From Paenibacillus solani (GTDB lineage Bacteria; Bacillota; Bacilli; Paenibacillales; Paenibacillaceae), in the NCBI RefSeq assembly GCF_001277345.1, contig NZ_LIUT01000003.1:142217-206216 (forward strand): DNA of 64,000 bases, read 5' to 3'. Each line of letters starts with the position of its first letter. Within the stretch, counting starts at the first letter, position 1. A program made the translations under genes and the position numbers. The notes below the pieces were generated by a model that worked only from the letters and a program-made list of their open reading frames with translations, did no database searches and had not been told where the DNA came from. This document shows, piece by piece, positions 18,866-28,391 of the stretch.

Positions 18866-18877
18866 GGATGAGGTCAT

Positions 18878-19777
18878 ATGAATCTTGAACAACTGGAATA
18901 TATTGTAGAGACGGCCAAGACAGGCTCATTAACCAAAGCCGCTCAGAATTGCAATGTCACCCTTTCCGCCGTCAGCCAAGCCGTGTCCAGCCTGGAAGCC
19001 GAGTTCGGTTTCTCCTTGTTCACCCGCTCGCGGCTTGGTGCCGTACCCACAGCGGAAGGCCAGCGAATTCTCCAGAAGGCCTATGCCATATTGGAACAAT
19101 TTCAGGAGCTGAAATCAGAAGCCGAAGGATATTCCAACCTGCTGGGCGGATCTTTGCGGATTGCTACCGTTCCGGTACCCTTAACGCTGTCTATCGATGC
19201 CATTATCCAATTTAAGAAGGACTTCCCACATATCAAACTCGAAATCACGGAAAAACCGACGCTCGATATTATTGAGGATATCAAGCAAAACCATGCGGAT
19301 ATCGGCCTGATATTTGTTGATGATTCCATCATTCAACACCATCGCGGTCTCCATTTCGGCAAGCTGCTGGAGAGCAATTTCGTAGTGGGTGTGAGCCGTC
19401 AATCGCCACTGGCCATGCGGCAATCGATTACACCCGAAGAACTCCGTAAACATCCGTTGGTTCTCTACAAGGATGACAGTCTGTTAAAGCTGATGGATGC
19501 ATTCGAAGAGCAATACGGAGAAATGGATATTCTCTTCTCAACCAACCAGACGAGGGTCATCCAGAAGATCGTTGAAGAGAATGTTGCACTTACAGTGGGG
19601 GTCGATTTGTCATTCTCCAGCTTTACTCCGGTACCATCAGGAAATATCGTCACACTGGAGCTGGAGATGCCCGCAGGCCACACTGCCTCCTCATTCGGTT
19701 GGGTCCAGCTCGGTACCCATCACCTGTCGAAGCCGGCATCAATTTTTTTGGACAGGCTGAAGCATCAGATTGGATGA
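18878..19777 (+). CDS. LysR family transcriptional regulator
   Basis: The 299-residue protein has the LysR winged helix-turn-helix at residues 1-60 (SLTKAAQNCNVTLSAVSQAV), a linker helix, and a periplasmic-binding-protein-like effector domain at about 90-298. Length is typical. The start ATG at 18878 is preceded by AGGATGAGG. It is divergent from an SDR gene with a shared operator-like region, the standard LysR arrangement, so it likely activates that gene in response to an unknown co-inducer. Confidence 0.88.
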   Translation: MNLEQLEYIVETAKTGSLTKAAQNCNVTLSAVSQAVSSLEAEFGFSLFTRSRLGAVPTAEGQRILQKAYAILEQFQELKSEAEGYSNLLGGSLRIATVPVPLTLSIDAIIQFKKDFPHIKLEITEKPTLDIIEDIKQNHADIGLIFVDDSIIQHHRGLHFGKLLESNFVVGVSRQSPLAMRQSITPEELRKHPLVLYKDDSLLKLMDAFEEQYGEMDILFSTNQTRVIQKIVEENVALTVGVDLSFSSFTPVPSGNIVTLELEMPAGHTASSFGWVQLGTHHLSKPASIFLDRLKHQIG

Positions 19778-19809
19778 ACACCCTCATATTCGTAACCGAA
19801 CACAAAAAA

Positions 19810-19866
19810 CCAACCGACAGGCAGGGATGCGACTTTTCCGCTCTCCTGCTCTTTCGGTTGGCTTTT
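19810..19866. terminator. Bidirectional terminator between lysR-type gene and exonuclease III gene
   Basis: CCAACCGA (19810-19817) pairs with TCGGTTGG (19854-19861), with an inner CAGG/CCTG extension. T runs on both strands serve the convergent genes. Confidence 0.7.
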
Positions 19867-19881
19867 GTATAGAAACCCGTA

Positions 19882-20646
19882 TTATCGTAAGGACTCGCTT
19901 AGCGTCAAGCTCACAGGGCAATGATCACTGCCCATAACATGACAGTCGATTTCGGCGTCCTTTAGCTTTTCGCTTAAACGGGCAGACGTCAGAAAATAAT
20001 CGATGCGCCAGCCGATATTCCGCTCTCTTACCTTGGCCATATACGACCACCAGCTGTAGATGTCTCTGCGATCCGGGTAGAAATAACGGAAGGAATCGAT
20101 AAAGCCAGCTGCCAGCAGGTCGGTCATTTTGCCCCGTTCTTCCAGGGTGAAACCCGAATTACCATGATTGGACTTGGCATTTTTTAGATCGATTTCCTGA
20201 TGCGCCACATTCAAGTCACCACATACAATCACGGGCTTTGATTCGTCAAGCTGTAGCAAATAAGTACGGAAACGCTCCTCCCACTCCAGCCGATAATCCA
20301 GCCTGCTCAAATCACGCTTCGCATTCGGCGTATACACATTCACCAGATAGAAATCTTCAAACTCCAGCGTGATCACTCTGCCTTCAGGCTCGCTGTCTTC
20401 TTCCAAACCGTAGCGTACGGACAAAGGTGCGATTCTCGTAAATACTGCTGTACCCGAATATCCCTTCTTCTCTGCATAGTTCCAATATTGTTGATACTCC
20501 GGCCCCAATTCAAGCTCAATTTGCCCGGCTTGCAGCTTCGTCTCCTGCACGCAAAATATATCGGCATCCGCCTGTTGAAAATAATCCATAAAGCCCTTCG
20601 TTACACAGGCCCGCAATCCGTTGACGTTCCATGACACTAACTTCAT
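19882..20646 (-). CDS. xth: Exodeoxyribonuclease III / AP endonuclease
   Basis: This 254-residue enzyme belongs to the ExoIII/APE1 family, which cleaves abasic sites and trims blocked 3' ends in base-excision repair. Family residues are all visible: SWNVNGLRA at the N-terminus, the metal-binding QETKLQ near 36, GDLNVAHQEIDL near 143 and the catalytic SDHCPVSL near 245. GGAGG lies eight bases before the ATG. It is monocistronic. The B. subtilis counterpart is named exoA. Confidence 0.93.
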   Translation of the reverse strand: MKLVSWNVNGLRACVTKGFMDYFQQADADIFCVQETKLQAGQIELELGPEYQQYWNYAEKKGYSGTAVFTRIAPLSVRYGLEEDSEPEGRVITLEFEDFYLVNVYTPNAKRDLSRLDYRLEWEERFRTYLLQLDESKPVIVCGDLNVAHQEIDLKNAKSNHGNSGFTLEERGKMTDLLAAGFIDSFRYFYPDRRDIYSWWSYMAKVRERNIGWRIDYFLTSARLSEKLKDAEIDCHVMGSDHCPVSLTLSESLR

Positions 20647-20940
20647 TTACGCAACCTCCGTGATATCCATATCGTTTAAGCGTGTTGAATCTATGAATCT
20701 TCTAAATTCTATTATGGTATCACGTCACGGCCGGAACGAACAAGCAGCTTCGGGCGCTTTCACCATAACTTCATCAACAACTCATGACTGAAGGCGCAAA
20801 TGTCCTTGCGCAAAGCATGAAGCGAAATTGTGGTTACGTGCATAATCCCGCGCCAAATCAGGAACAACATAAACGTTCGCGAAGTGCGATCATTCGTACG
20901 CCCGCAATCGATGAGAACCCCACATAAGGAGGAGTACAGC

Positions 20941-21084
20941 ATGACAGGCAGAAACAGCAAACCAAAGAACGACGGTCCTTCCAGCAGTCCTGAACGTTTG
21001 GACCAATACGGTGACAAGCTTGCTTCCGAGAATGAGGAAGAGTTTACTTCGGCGGCCGAGGAGCACTGTCGAGATCAGGAATAG
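20941..21084 (+). CDS. Small hydrophilic protein of unknown function (47 residues)
   Basis: The predicted peptide is highly charged and polar, rich in Ser, Glu and Asp, with no hydrophobic segment. AAGGAGG lies about eight bases before the ATG and a strong terminator follows (21134-21173), so it looks like a real monocistronic gene. The 295 bp upstream, back to exonuclease III, hold no other evident gene. Its composition suggests a disordered, possibly stress- or spore-related peptide, but no family is recognised. Confidence 0.6.
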   Translation: MTGRNSKPKNDGPSSSPERLDQYGDKLASENEEEFTSAAEEHCRDQE

Positions 21085-21133
21085 TGGATTGATAACACGA
21101 TCGATGCACATTCGATAATCCACCGGAGCAGCA

Positions 21134-21173
21134 AAAACACCCATCCTTGCCGTGGCAATGAAATGGGTGTTTT
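21134..21173. terminator. Strong intrinsic terminator after the 47-residue gene
   Basis: AAAACACCCAT and ATGGGTGTTTT form an 11-pair stem around an inner TTGCC/GGCAA hairpin. It can work on both strands. Confidence 0.8.
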
Positions 21174-21236
21174 CCTATTCGATATTTTTGACCAAGGCGG
21201 TGCCTATCGGATATAGCAATTCTGCTCCTCGCTGCG

Positions 21237-21611
21237 TTACTCTGTTACCCCAAAGCGGTTGCCGTCAGGATCCGTCAGGGAGAATCCTTTGAACTCATCA
21301 AAATCCTCAATCTCCCCCACATCGGCTCCCTTAGCAGCCAGTCGTTGATGGATTTCACTCACATTCGTGGTATGTAGATTGAAATATTGCCCCACGCCAT
21401 ACTCATTCTTGGGAAAATCCGGCTGCTTCACCTCATAGGACCTTACGAGGCAGAAAGTCACTTTCTCATCATTCATTCGCATGACAACCGCATTCGGTTC
21501 ATCCATGTGAATCACTTCAAGCCCGAGCACTTCTGTATACCAGGCCGTCGAACGCTTCAGATCACTAACCGGTACGAAGATACCAACGCCGTATAGTGGG
21601 GGTCTGCTCAT
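21237..21611 (-). CDS. VOC family protein (glyoxalase/bleomycin-resistance fold)
   Basis: The 124-residue protein shows the vicinal-oxygen-chelate pattern: FVPVSDLKRSTAWYTEVLGLEV at the N-terminus (the first 20 residues quoted here overlap the family signature) and a closing SLTDPDGNRFGV strand. Members dimerise and bind a metal for isomerase, dioxygenase or antibiotic-binding roles. The start has GAGGAGG seven to eight bases upstream. It ends the transcript that begins with the ECF sigma gene, about 90 bp downstream of it. Specific function is unknown. Confidence 0.7.
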   Translation of the reverse strand: MSRPPLYGVGIFVPVSDLKRSTAWYTEVLGLEVIHMDEPNAVVMRMNDEKVTFCLVRSYEVKQPDFPKNEYGVGQYFNLHTTNVSEIHQRLAAKGADVGEIEDFDEFKGFSLTDPDGNRFGVTE

Positions 21612-21700
21612 TCTTCATCCTCCTCTTTGAATTGCTTATATAGCTTCCAACACATAAGAAACGACATTTCGGGCTAAAACCAAACAGGGTGCAAAAAAAA

Positions 21701-22408
21701 TTATTCCGTAAGTTTCCACACGTTTCCGTCCGGATCTTCTATATAAAATGCAAGAACTCCACGAACCCAGCCCAATTTGCTTATCCTTATCCGCTGCTTC
21801 GTCAATTGAAGGTACGAGGCGCATATGGCTTTGGGATCTCTTCTCCGAAAAGCGTCCACAAGTGCATCCATGTCCAGCCCTGCCTCCTCTGTATCTGTCC
21901 GGGTTCTCTCTTGCGGCCTAGGTTCAATGCCTGCTTGCTGTAAGCGATGCAGCTTTTTCAGCCTTATCCGCGCACGTCCGAGGGACACCTGTACAGTCCC
22001 TTCAGTCATGGAGAGAAAACCAGCCGTTTCCCTGGCCGTGAAATCAAATACATCCATGAGCAGCAAAATAACCATTGCCCGTGGAGACAACCGGTTCGCC
22101 AAGTCCTCCACAAGTTCCCTGGTGGATAAACCCTCATCTTCGGCCGCCCTATCCCCTAAAAAATCCTCGGAAACCCGCATCCCTGGCCTATCCTTCTTCA
22201 TTCGGTCCTTCCATGCATTGCTTGCTATGCGATATAAATAAGCATTGGACAGCTGTCTTTCAGGATCGGTTTCAACCGCGCGCATCACTTTCATCATGAC
22301 ATCTTGCAGCAGATCCTCCGTTTCCCATGGATTCCCTGATATTCGCATACAGTACACGTGCAGCTTAGCTTGCAAATTTGATAAGTCCAGCATATACTCC
22401 GGCATCAT
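21701..22408 (-). CDS. ECF-type RNA polymerase sigma factor
   Basis: The 235-residue protein has sigma region 2 at about residues 10-75 (DLLQDVMMKVMRAV, then NAYLYRIASNAWKDRMKK) and region 4 at about 105-155 (LSPRAMVILLLMDVFDFTARE, with the HTH TARETAGFLSMTEGTVQVSL). No anti-sigma gene adjoins it. A C-terminal tail of about 50 residues ends in FYIEDPDGNVWKLTE, resembling the closing strand of VOC proteins, and a VOC gene follows 90 bp downstream on the same strand. AGGTGATTC precedes the ATG. The target regulon is unknown. Confidence 0.8.
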   Translation of the reverse strand: MMPEYMLDLSNLQAKLHVYCMRISGNPWETEDLLQDVMMKVMRAVETDPERQLSNAYLYRIASNAWKDRMKKDRPGMRVSEDFLGDRAAEDEGLSTRELVEDLANRLSPRAMVILLLMDVFDFTARETAGFLSMTEGTVQVSLGRARIRLKKLHRLQQAGIEPRPQERTRTDTEEAGLDMDALVDAFRRRDPKAICASYLQLTKQRIRISKLGWVRGVLAFYIEDPDGNVWKLTE

Positions 22409-22491
22409 GAATCACCTCGCTAACTAGTTCTGTGAGTACCCGCGTTTTCCTGCTGATTGTTTGCATGCCATTCCTGCCCATCTATGCATAC

Positions 22492-22527
22492 AAAAAACCG
22501 CCTCCCCGATCAACATCGGGAAGACGG
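22492..22527 (-). terminator. Intrinsic terminator of the siderophore-binding protein gene
   Basis: On the minus strand CCGTCTTCCCGA and TCGGGGAGGCGG pair with one G-U, followed by TTTTTTG. Confidence 0.8.
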
Positions 22528-22550
22528 CTGCACGTTCAATCTGATAGCGT

Positions 22551-23567
22551 TTATTTCACCAAACTCTCCAGCACATCATCTATGATCTGGCTGTTGGCAA
22601 TCGTGCCGGTATACAACCAGCTCGTATCTTTTCCATATTCATAGATGTTGCCGTTCTTAACCGCCGGAATATTCGCCCAGAGTGGATCCTGAAGCACTTC
22701 TGCCCCTTCGCCGTCACTATTAATAAAGAACAGATGATCCGCGTCGAGTTCCGCCAATTTCTCCAGGGAAATGGATGACCAGTTGCCCGTAGCCGATGCC
22801 GAGATTTCCTTCACCACATTCGGAACCGTGAGACCCAAGTCACCGTACATGACGGCACCGCTGGACAACGTCTCGCTAACGACGAACAATTTACCGCCGA
22901 CAAGCCAAATCGCTGCAGCAGATTCACCACCGATCGATTGCTGGATTTTCTCCTTGGCATCCTTTGCCTTCTGCTCGTATTTATCGAGCGCCGCTTGCGC
23001 TTCCTCCTCCATGCCAAAGATTTCTCCCACTTTCTTCAGCTCTTCGCGCCAATCGTTATTGACCTCATTGCCGATGACGTAGGTTGGAGCAATCTTCTCG
23101 TATTGGCTGTACTTGTTGCCTTCTACCATGGAAGCCGAGTCCATGATCAATAGATCCGGCTGGAAGCTGGCTACCGCTTCAAAGGGAAGATCATGCTCAA
23201 TCGTAGGCACATCCTTCAATGCGTCCTGCAGATAATCCTGGACGCTTCCGCCTTTGACCGACCACTGCGCGATCGGGGTAATGCCCAATGCCACCAGGTT
23301 ATCCTCCAAGTAAGAAGCAATCACCCGTTTCGGCTCAGCCGGAATTTTCACCTCATGGCCCATGGCGTCTGTCAGTGTCCGTTCTGTCTTGGCTTCTGTA
23401 CTTCCTTCGTCTGGCTTGGCTTCGTTGCCGCCATTCTGCTCGCTTGGTGCTTGCGCCTCCGTTGGCTCGTTCCCAGCTGCGTCCTTGCTATTTCCACAAG
23501 CTGCAAGCAGCGTGAAAGCTGCCAATAGTCCTGCGATTATCCATATTTTTTTCTTGAACCGACTCAT
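22551..23567 (-). CDS. Iron-siderophore ABC transporter substrate-binding lipoprotein
   Basis: The 338-residue precursor has a lipoprotein signal with lipobox LLAAC (Cys near residue 24), then a disordered Ser/Glu/Gly-rich linker, then a type III (BtuF/FhuD-like) binding domain from about residue 65 (MGHEVKIPAEPKRVIASY). It should capture ferric siderophore at the outer face of the membrane. It is divergent from two FecCD permease genes, and a Fur box lies between them. The layout resembles B. subtilis yfiY with yfiZ-yfhA. The cognate siderophore cannot be deduced. Confidence 0.87.
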   Translation of the reverse strand: MSRFKKKIWIIAGLLAAFTLLAACGNSKDAAGNEPTEAQAPSEQNGGNEAKPDEGSTEAKTERTLTDAMGHEVKIPAEPKRVIASYLEDNLVALGITPIAQWSVKGGSVQDYLQDALKDVPTIEHDLPFEAVASFQPDLLIMDSASMVEGNKYSQYEKIAPTYVIGNEVNNDWREELKKVGEIFGMEEEAQAALDKYEQKAKDAKEKIQQSIGGESAAAIWLVGGKLFVVSETLSSGAVMYGDLGLTVPNVVKEISASATGNWSSISLEKLAELDADHLFFINSDGEGAEVLQDPLWANIPAVKNGNIYEYGKDTSWLYTGTIANSQIIDDVLESLVK

Positions 23568-23647
23568 TGTTATAGGTCCCCTTTATGTATATTTTTTCTG
23601 CACAGATCACTAGCAATCTTGTGGTGAAGTGCTATAATAATAACCAT

Positions 23648-23666
23648 GATAATGAAATTCATTCTC
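23648..23666. promoter_or_regulatory. Fur box
   Basis: GATAATGAAATTCATTCTC matches the 19-base Fur consensus GATAATGATAATCATTATC at 16 positions. It lies between the divergent binding-protein and permease genes and should repress both when iron is plentiful. Confidence 0.85.
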
Positions 23667-23718
23667 AATTACAATACGTTATTTTAAATTTTTTATCAAC
23701 ATGAAGGTTAAGGTGACT

Positions 23719-24759
23719 ATGCAAGCAAATCAACCCATGAACAAAACAACTTCAAAATCAATCTACCGCCCCAAGACAGCTGCGGTCGTCATTCTGGCAG
23801 GGCTTGGTCTCCTCGCGGCCGCTATGGCATCCTCGATTATCTATGGTGCGTCGAACTTCCAATTGTCCACCATATGGGAAGCACTTGTCCACTTCGATGC
23901 GGGCTCCACCGCTCACCAGATTATCCAGAGACTGCGTATGCCGAGGGCCTTGGCAGCTGCGTTAATCGGCAGTTCCCTGGCCGTATCGGGAGCCATCATG
24001 CAGGGCATGACCAGAAATGCGCTCGCCTCCCCTTCCATTATGGGAGTCACTGCCGGAGCTACCTTCATGATGTCGATCGGATTAGCCTTTATGGAATCTG
24101 CATCCAACACCACACTCATGCTGCTCTCATTCGCAGGTGCGGGTCTCGGTGCCGGACTGGTGCTGATGATCGGCTCGTTATCGAAGCGGGGACTGACACC
24201 TGTCAAGCTGGCGCTGGCCGGCTCTGCCGTTACCGCACTCCTGAGCTCGATTTCCTCAGCCATTGCCATCCACTTTAACGTTGCCAAAGATATCAGTTTC
24301 TGGTATGCCGGAGGCGTGTCGGGCGTGCAATGGGTGAACGTGCAGCTCCTGATCCCTGTCGTCATTATCGGATTATTGCTCGCGCTGGCGCTCAGCAGAT
24401 CCATTACCGTGATGAGCCTGGGCGAAGAGGTGGCCACCGGACTTGGCCAAAAAACGGGGATTGTCAAGTTTCTGGGCACGCTCGTTGTCCTGCTGCTAAC
24501 GGGTGCAGCGGTGGCTGTAGGCGGAACGATAGGATTTGTAGGCCTCGTCATCCCGCATATCGTTCGGTTCATCGTAGGCCCTGACTATCGGCTGATCATC
24601 CCCTGCTCTGCTGTCGTGGGAGCACTTCTGCTGGTGTTTGCCGATGTGGCGGCGCGAATGATCAACCCTCCGTTTGAGACGCCTGTCGGTGCCATTACGG
24701 CGATCATCGGTGTTCCCTTCTTCCTCTATCTTGCACGTCGGGAAGGGAGGGGGCTGTAA
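23719..24759 (+). CDS. FecCD family siderophore ABC transporter permease, first subunit
   Basis: The protein of about 346 residues is polytopic with some nine to ten transmembrane helices typical of FecC/BtuC. It carries the FecCD motifs RMPRALAAALIGSSLAVSGA near the N-terminus and GTIGFVGLVIPHIVRF near 275, the helix-loop that contacts the ATPase. The start is uncertain: ATG 23719 has AAGGTGA close upstream, while ATG 23701 lacks a clear site. It overlaps the next permease by one base, so the two are translationally coupled. No ATPase gene follows. Confidence 0.87.
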   Translation: MQANQPMNKTTSKSIYRPKTAAVVILAGLGLLAAAMASSIIYGASNFQLSTIWEALVHFDAGSTAHQIIQRLRMPRALAAALIGSSLAVSGAIMQGMTRNALASPSIMGVTAGATFMMSIGLAFMESASNTTLMLLSFAGAGLGAGLVLMIGSLSKRGLTPVKLALAGSAVTALLSSISSAIAIHFNVAKDISFWYAGGVSGVQWVNVQLLIPVVIIGLLLALALSRSITVMSLGEEVATGLGQKTGIVKFLGTLVVLLLTGAAVAVGGTIGFVGLVIPHIVRFIVGPDYRLIIPCSAVVGALLLVFADVAARMINPPFETPVGAITAIIGVPFFLYLARREGRGL

Positions 24760-25766
24760 TGATGAATACGACAAGAAAAGTCATGTCCGTCTCGATGATC
24801 CTATTGCTGGCTATTGCAGCCGTGTTCTTGGTTAGCTTGAATATGGGAACCATGAAAATCCCGCTCGCTGAGGTAATAAAAGCTTTCAACGGGACAGGAT
24901 CCGAGCAGAACTACACCGTGCTCGTGCACTTTCGGTTACCCCGCATGGTTATCGCCATACTGATCGGTGCCGGCATCGCCGTATCAGGCGCCATTCTGCA
25001 AAGCGTTTCGCGAAACGCGCTTGCAGACCCAGGCATACTCGGCATTAACTCTGGAGCGGGACTAGCTGTCGTACTGTATATCTTTTATTTTCAAGGCAGC
25101 TCCTTCAGTTCAGGCGTGTTATCCGTCTATATGATGCCTTTCGCCGCGTTATTCGGTGCCTTTCTTGCCGCATTCCTGATTTATACGCTTGCCTGGAAGC
25201 AAGGCGTGACGCCTATCCGGCTGGTTCTCGTAGGGATCGGAATTAACGCCGCTTTTGCAGCGCTCATTATCGTATTTCAGCTCATGATGGACCCTAACAA
25301 TTTTATGCAGGCTACCATTTGGCTGTCCGGAAGCATCTGGGGAGCAAGCTGGGAGTATGTCTATGCCATCCTCCCGTGGATTCTTCTGCTGATTCCTTGG
25401 GCGCTGTATAAATCCCAAAATTTAAACGTGCTCAATTTAGGGGACCACACGGCAACGGGACTTGGCGTTACGGTAGAGCGCGAGCGAAGAATACTGCTGT
25501 TCATCTCCGTTGCACTAGCAGGCGCCTGCGTAGCCGTTGGTGGAGGCATCGCGTTCCTGGGACTTGTTGCACCGCATCTGGCCCGAAAACTGGTGGGACC
25601 CCGTCATCAGGGAATGCTGCCTGTCTCTGCACTTCTCGGCTCTCTTGTACTTCTTGTGGCTGATATGATCGGCAAGAACCTGATGGCCCCTTCCGAGATC
25701 CCTGTAGGATTAGTCGTTTCATGTCTCGGAGCACCCTACTTTATTTATTTGTTGATCAAGGATTAA
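24759..25766 (+). CDS. FecCD family siderophore ABC transporter permease, second subunit
   Basis: The 335-residue polytopic protein has RLPRMVIAILIGAGIAVSGA near the N-terminus and GGGIAFLGLVAPHLAR near 265, as in FecD. It pairs with the preceding permease; start and stop codons overlap (TAATG). A strong terminator follows directly, so the operon contains no ATP-binding subunit. In B. subtilis, related permease pairs share the ATPase YusV encoded elsewhere; the same is inferred here. Confidence 0.87.
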   Translation: MMNTTRKVMSVSMILLLAIAAVFLVSLNMGTMKIPLAEVIKAFNGTGSEQNYTVLVHFRLPRMVIAILIGAGIAVSGAILQSVSRNALADPGILGINSGAGLAVVLYIFYFQGSSFSSGVLSVYMMPFAALFGAFLAAFLIYTLAWKQGVTPIRLVLVGIGINAAFAALIIVFQLMMDPNNFMQATIWLSGSIWGASWEYVYAILPWILLLIPWALYKSQNLNVLNLGDHTATGLGVTVERERRILLFISVALAGACVAVGGGIAFLGLVAPHLARKLVGPRHQGMLPVSALLGSLVLLVADMIGKNLMAPSEIPVGLVVSCLGAPYFIYLLIKD

Positions 25767-25785
25767 TTGAATGAGTTTAAAAAAG

Positions 25786-25830
25786 ACGGCGATCACCTCC
25801 CGAATCCATTCGGAGGTAATCGCCGTTGTT
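25786..25830. terminator. Intrinsic terminator after the permease operon
   Basis: A 15-pair stem, ACGGCGATCACCTCC (25786-25800) with GGAGGTAATCGCCGT (25812-25826), followed by TGTTTT. T residues on both strands also allow use by the exporter genes on the minus strand. Confidence 0.85.
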
Positions 25831-25903
25831 TTGTATAATGCGTCTGAGCTTGATTATTAAATTGCCTGTGTGACCTACTCCCAGCCAATTGCTGGTACAA
25901 CCG

Positions 25904-28391
25904 CTATACGTGGCTATGATTCAGCTCGGACGCAACCTTTTTATTCGCGAGGCTGCTTGCATAAGGAATAAATACGGCAAGCGCCAGCGCAAGCATGATT
26001 CCCATAATAATGGCCACGAATGGAGCATTTATATGGATTGGTGGCGGGTCAATCAATCTGCAAGCATATAACAGAATAATCCCTAGCGTGACTCCTACAA
26101 ACATTCCGATACATAGGTACAGCAGCACCTGCGTTAAAATGATCTGAACAAGACCCTTTTTGTCCACGGAAATGACTCGTAATACCGCAAATTCTTTACG
26201 CTTATTATAGATGTTGTTAATCAGGGAATTAAATACGCCGATGGTAACACTTAGCATAATGACAATGATAGCACTTAGGAAAAAGGACCATACCCGCGTG
26301 TACATATTGCTTGAATTCTCCAGAGCTTGGGCATAACTGCTGATATCCAACGTTGGGAACTGCCCCTTGATGCCTTCCAGCTGATTTAATGCCGCAATCT
26401 CGTTCACTGGTGTTATATAAGCTGTACCAAAAACCGTAGACTTCGTATGGAAGGCTGCATTCGACCAATCGATATACATGTCTATGAAGTGAATCGGCTC
26501 CGTAATGGCCGCTACCGTCAATGTTCCGGCATTCCTTAAGTTCTCTGAATGCTCGTCTTGATATACCGATAAACGAATCGGGTCGCCGATGCTTAGCGCA
26601 TGTACCTCAGCATAACGTTTAGACACGATGACGGCATTCGTCACGTTCGAAATATCCGGGAGCAGCCGCTGCGCGGCCAGTTCATCCAAATCAGCCAAAA
26701 CATAATCGACTCTTTCGCCATTCTCCTTTATGGCGGGACTTAACCGGCTGACCGTGCTTACTTCCTCGATCCCTTCCAATTGCGATATCCGCTGCTTTAA
26801 TTGCTCAGGGTCAATCGATGACGATCTCTCCAGCCGGTCGACAACCCGAATATCCGCGGCATACTGCTCCTTGATATAATTCCGATCGTTATGGTATATC
26901 GTGTTCAGAAGAGATGAGCCGATGACGGCAATCATCATGGCAAGGCTGATCGTCAGAATAACGAAGGTGTTTTTCTTGACCTGCGGCACAAGATTTTTGA
27001 CAGCAACATAAGAAACTCGCCCCCCTAGCAGCTTCAACACAGGCGACACCTTAGCCAACACACCGGGAAGGTAGACGGGAACCATCGTAAACACGGACCA
27101 TACGAACAATAGAAATCCTATTAAAAAGCTTAACTCCGGGTTAGCTAACGGCGTACCCGAGAAGGCAATCCCAAAGAGGATGAAAAACAGGCAGGCCGCC
27201 ATCAGCACTTTCCCTAATGTTTTTCGTCCCTTTCGTCCTTTAAAATCGTTATTCTGGTTCATCTCCAGCATCTTAAGCGGCAGTATCTTGGTGCTTCTGT
27301 AAGCAGGAATCAACATAAATAACTCCAGGATGATAAAGCTTGCCACCGCTACCATCGTCGCAACTCCAACATCAAAACGGATATCCGTCAGCGGAACCAG
27401 AAACAGCCCGGATACCCATGGGATAATGTAAGCATAACCTAGTAGGGATACCAGCAAACCGCTCAGAACACCGACCCCATTCGTAACCGTGCATTGGATG
27501 AACACCATCTTAAACAACTGTTCGGTTTGCGCGCCCATAGACCTGAGAACTGCGAATTGGAAGCGGTATTTATGCAGCATGCCTTCGAAATTGGACATGA
27601 TCAACAGGGAGATGACCATAACAATCAGGACCGAAATGACCAGGATGTAATTGCCCAAGAGAGACAAAGAGGCTTTCAAGGTTGAACCCTGCGTAGCAAT
27701 CTCGATCGTTAGCCCGGGCTCCAGCTCTTGTAATTGCTCACTCAGAACCAGCAGGTCGGTATCATCCGCTGCCTGCACCATCACATAACTTGACACCGCA
27801 TCATGCTGGGCTCCTGCAGCCTTAATCTGCTGGACTTCCTCCCGGTTCATAAGCAGCAGATCCGATGTGGTGCCTGCAGCGGCAACCGGATCGCCAATGA
27901 TCTCCGTGACTGTGTACGCTTTCCCTTCAACCTTCATCCGACTGCCCACCCGCAGCTGTAACTCCTCTGCAAGCGATTCGTTCACAATCAACTCCTCGCG
28001 ATCCCGGATATGCTGTGAAATGATATCGGCTCATCGACAACGCATCATTCTCAATACCGGCAACGGCTACAGGCGCAGCGAGATCATTAGCGTACATCCG
28101 GGACAGCATGACCGAAGAGACCTGCTGCACCCCGCCCGTGGACTGTATCAAATCCATCAGGTACTGGTCTGATAGCTCATTGCCCAGCTCGTTATTATAT
28201 CCCACCAACATATCCGCTTCTCCATACTGCAACTTCACTTCGTGATCTATGGAACGGTTGGCATTCGCCATGAATGAAAACATCGTGATCATCAGAAACA
28301 CGGCCAAACTTATGCTAATCACGGAAAAGGACAGAATCGACTTGTTACGGGCCAGTATACGAAGGGCTATGCCTCGCAATGAATGAATCAT
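25904..28391 (-). pseudogene. FtsX-like ABC transporter permease, interrupted by a frameshift
   Basis: Two minus-strand frames together encode one MacB/FtsX-type permease of about 830 residues. The first starts at 28391 (MIHSLRGIALRILARNK, one membrane helix, then an extracellular domain). After SRYHF it continues out of frame, while the next frame resumes with HIRDREELIVNESLAEELQL from about 28027 to the stop at 25904. The shift lies within about 28020-28036 and needs a one-base insertion or two-base deletion. The C-terminal part keeps two FtsX domains with their membrane helices. The start overlaps the ATPase stop (ATGA). It could be a true inactivating mutation or a sequencing error. Confidence 0.75.

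Noticed and set aside
23913..24572. Minus-strand frame of 219 codons
   Set aside because: Antisense to the FecCD permease gene, rich in Pro/Thr/Ser as expected from reading the complement of membrane-protein codons.
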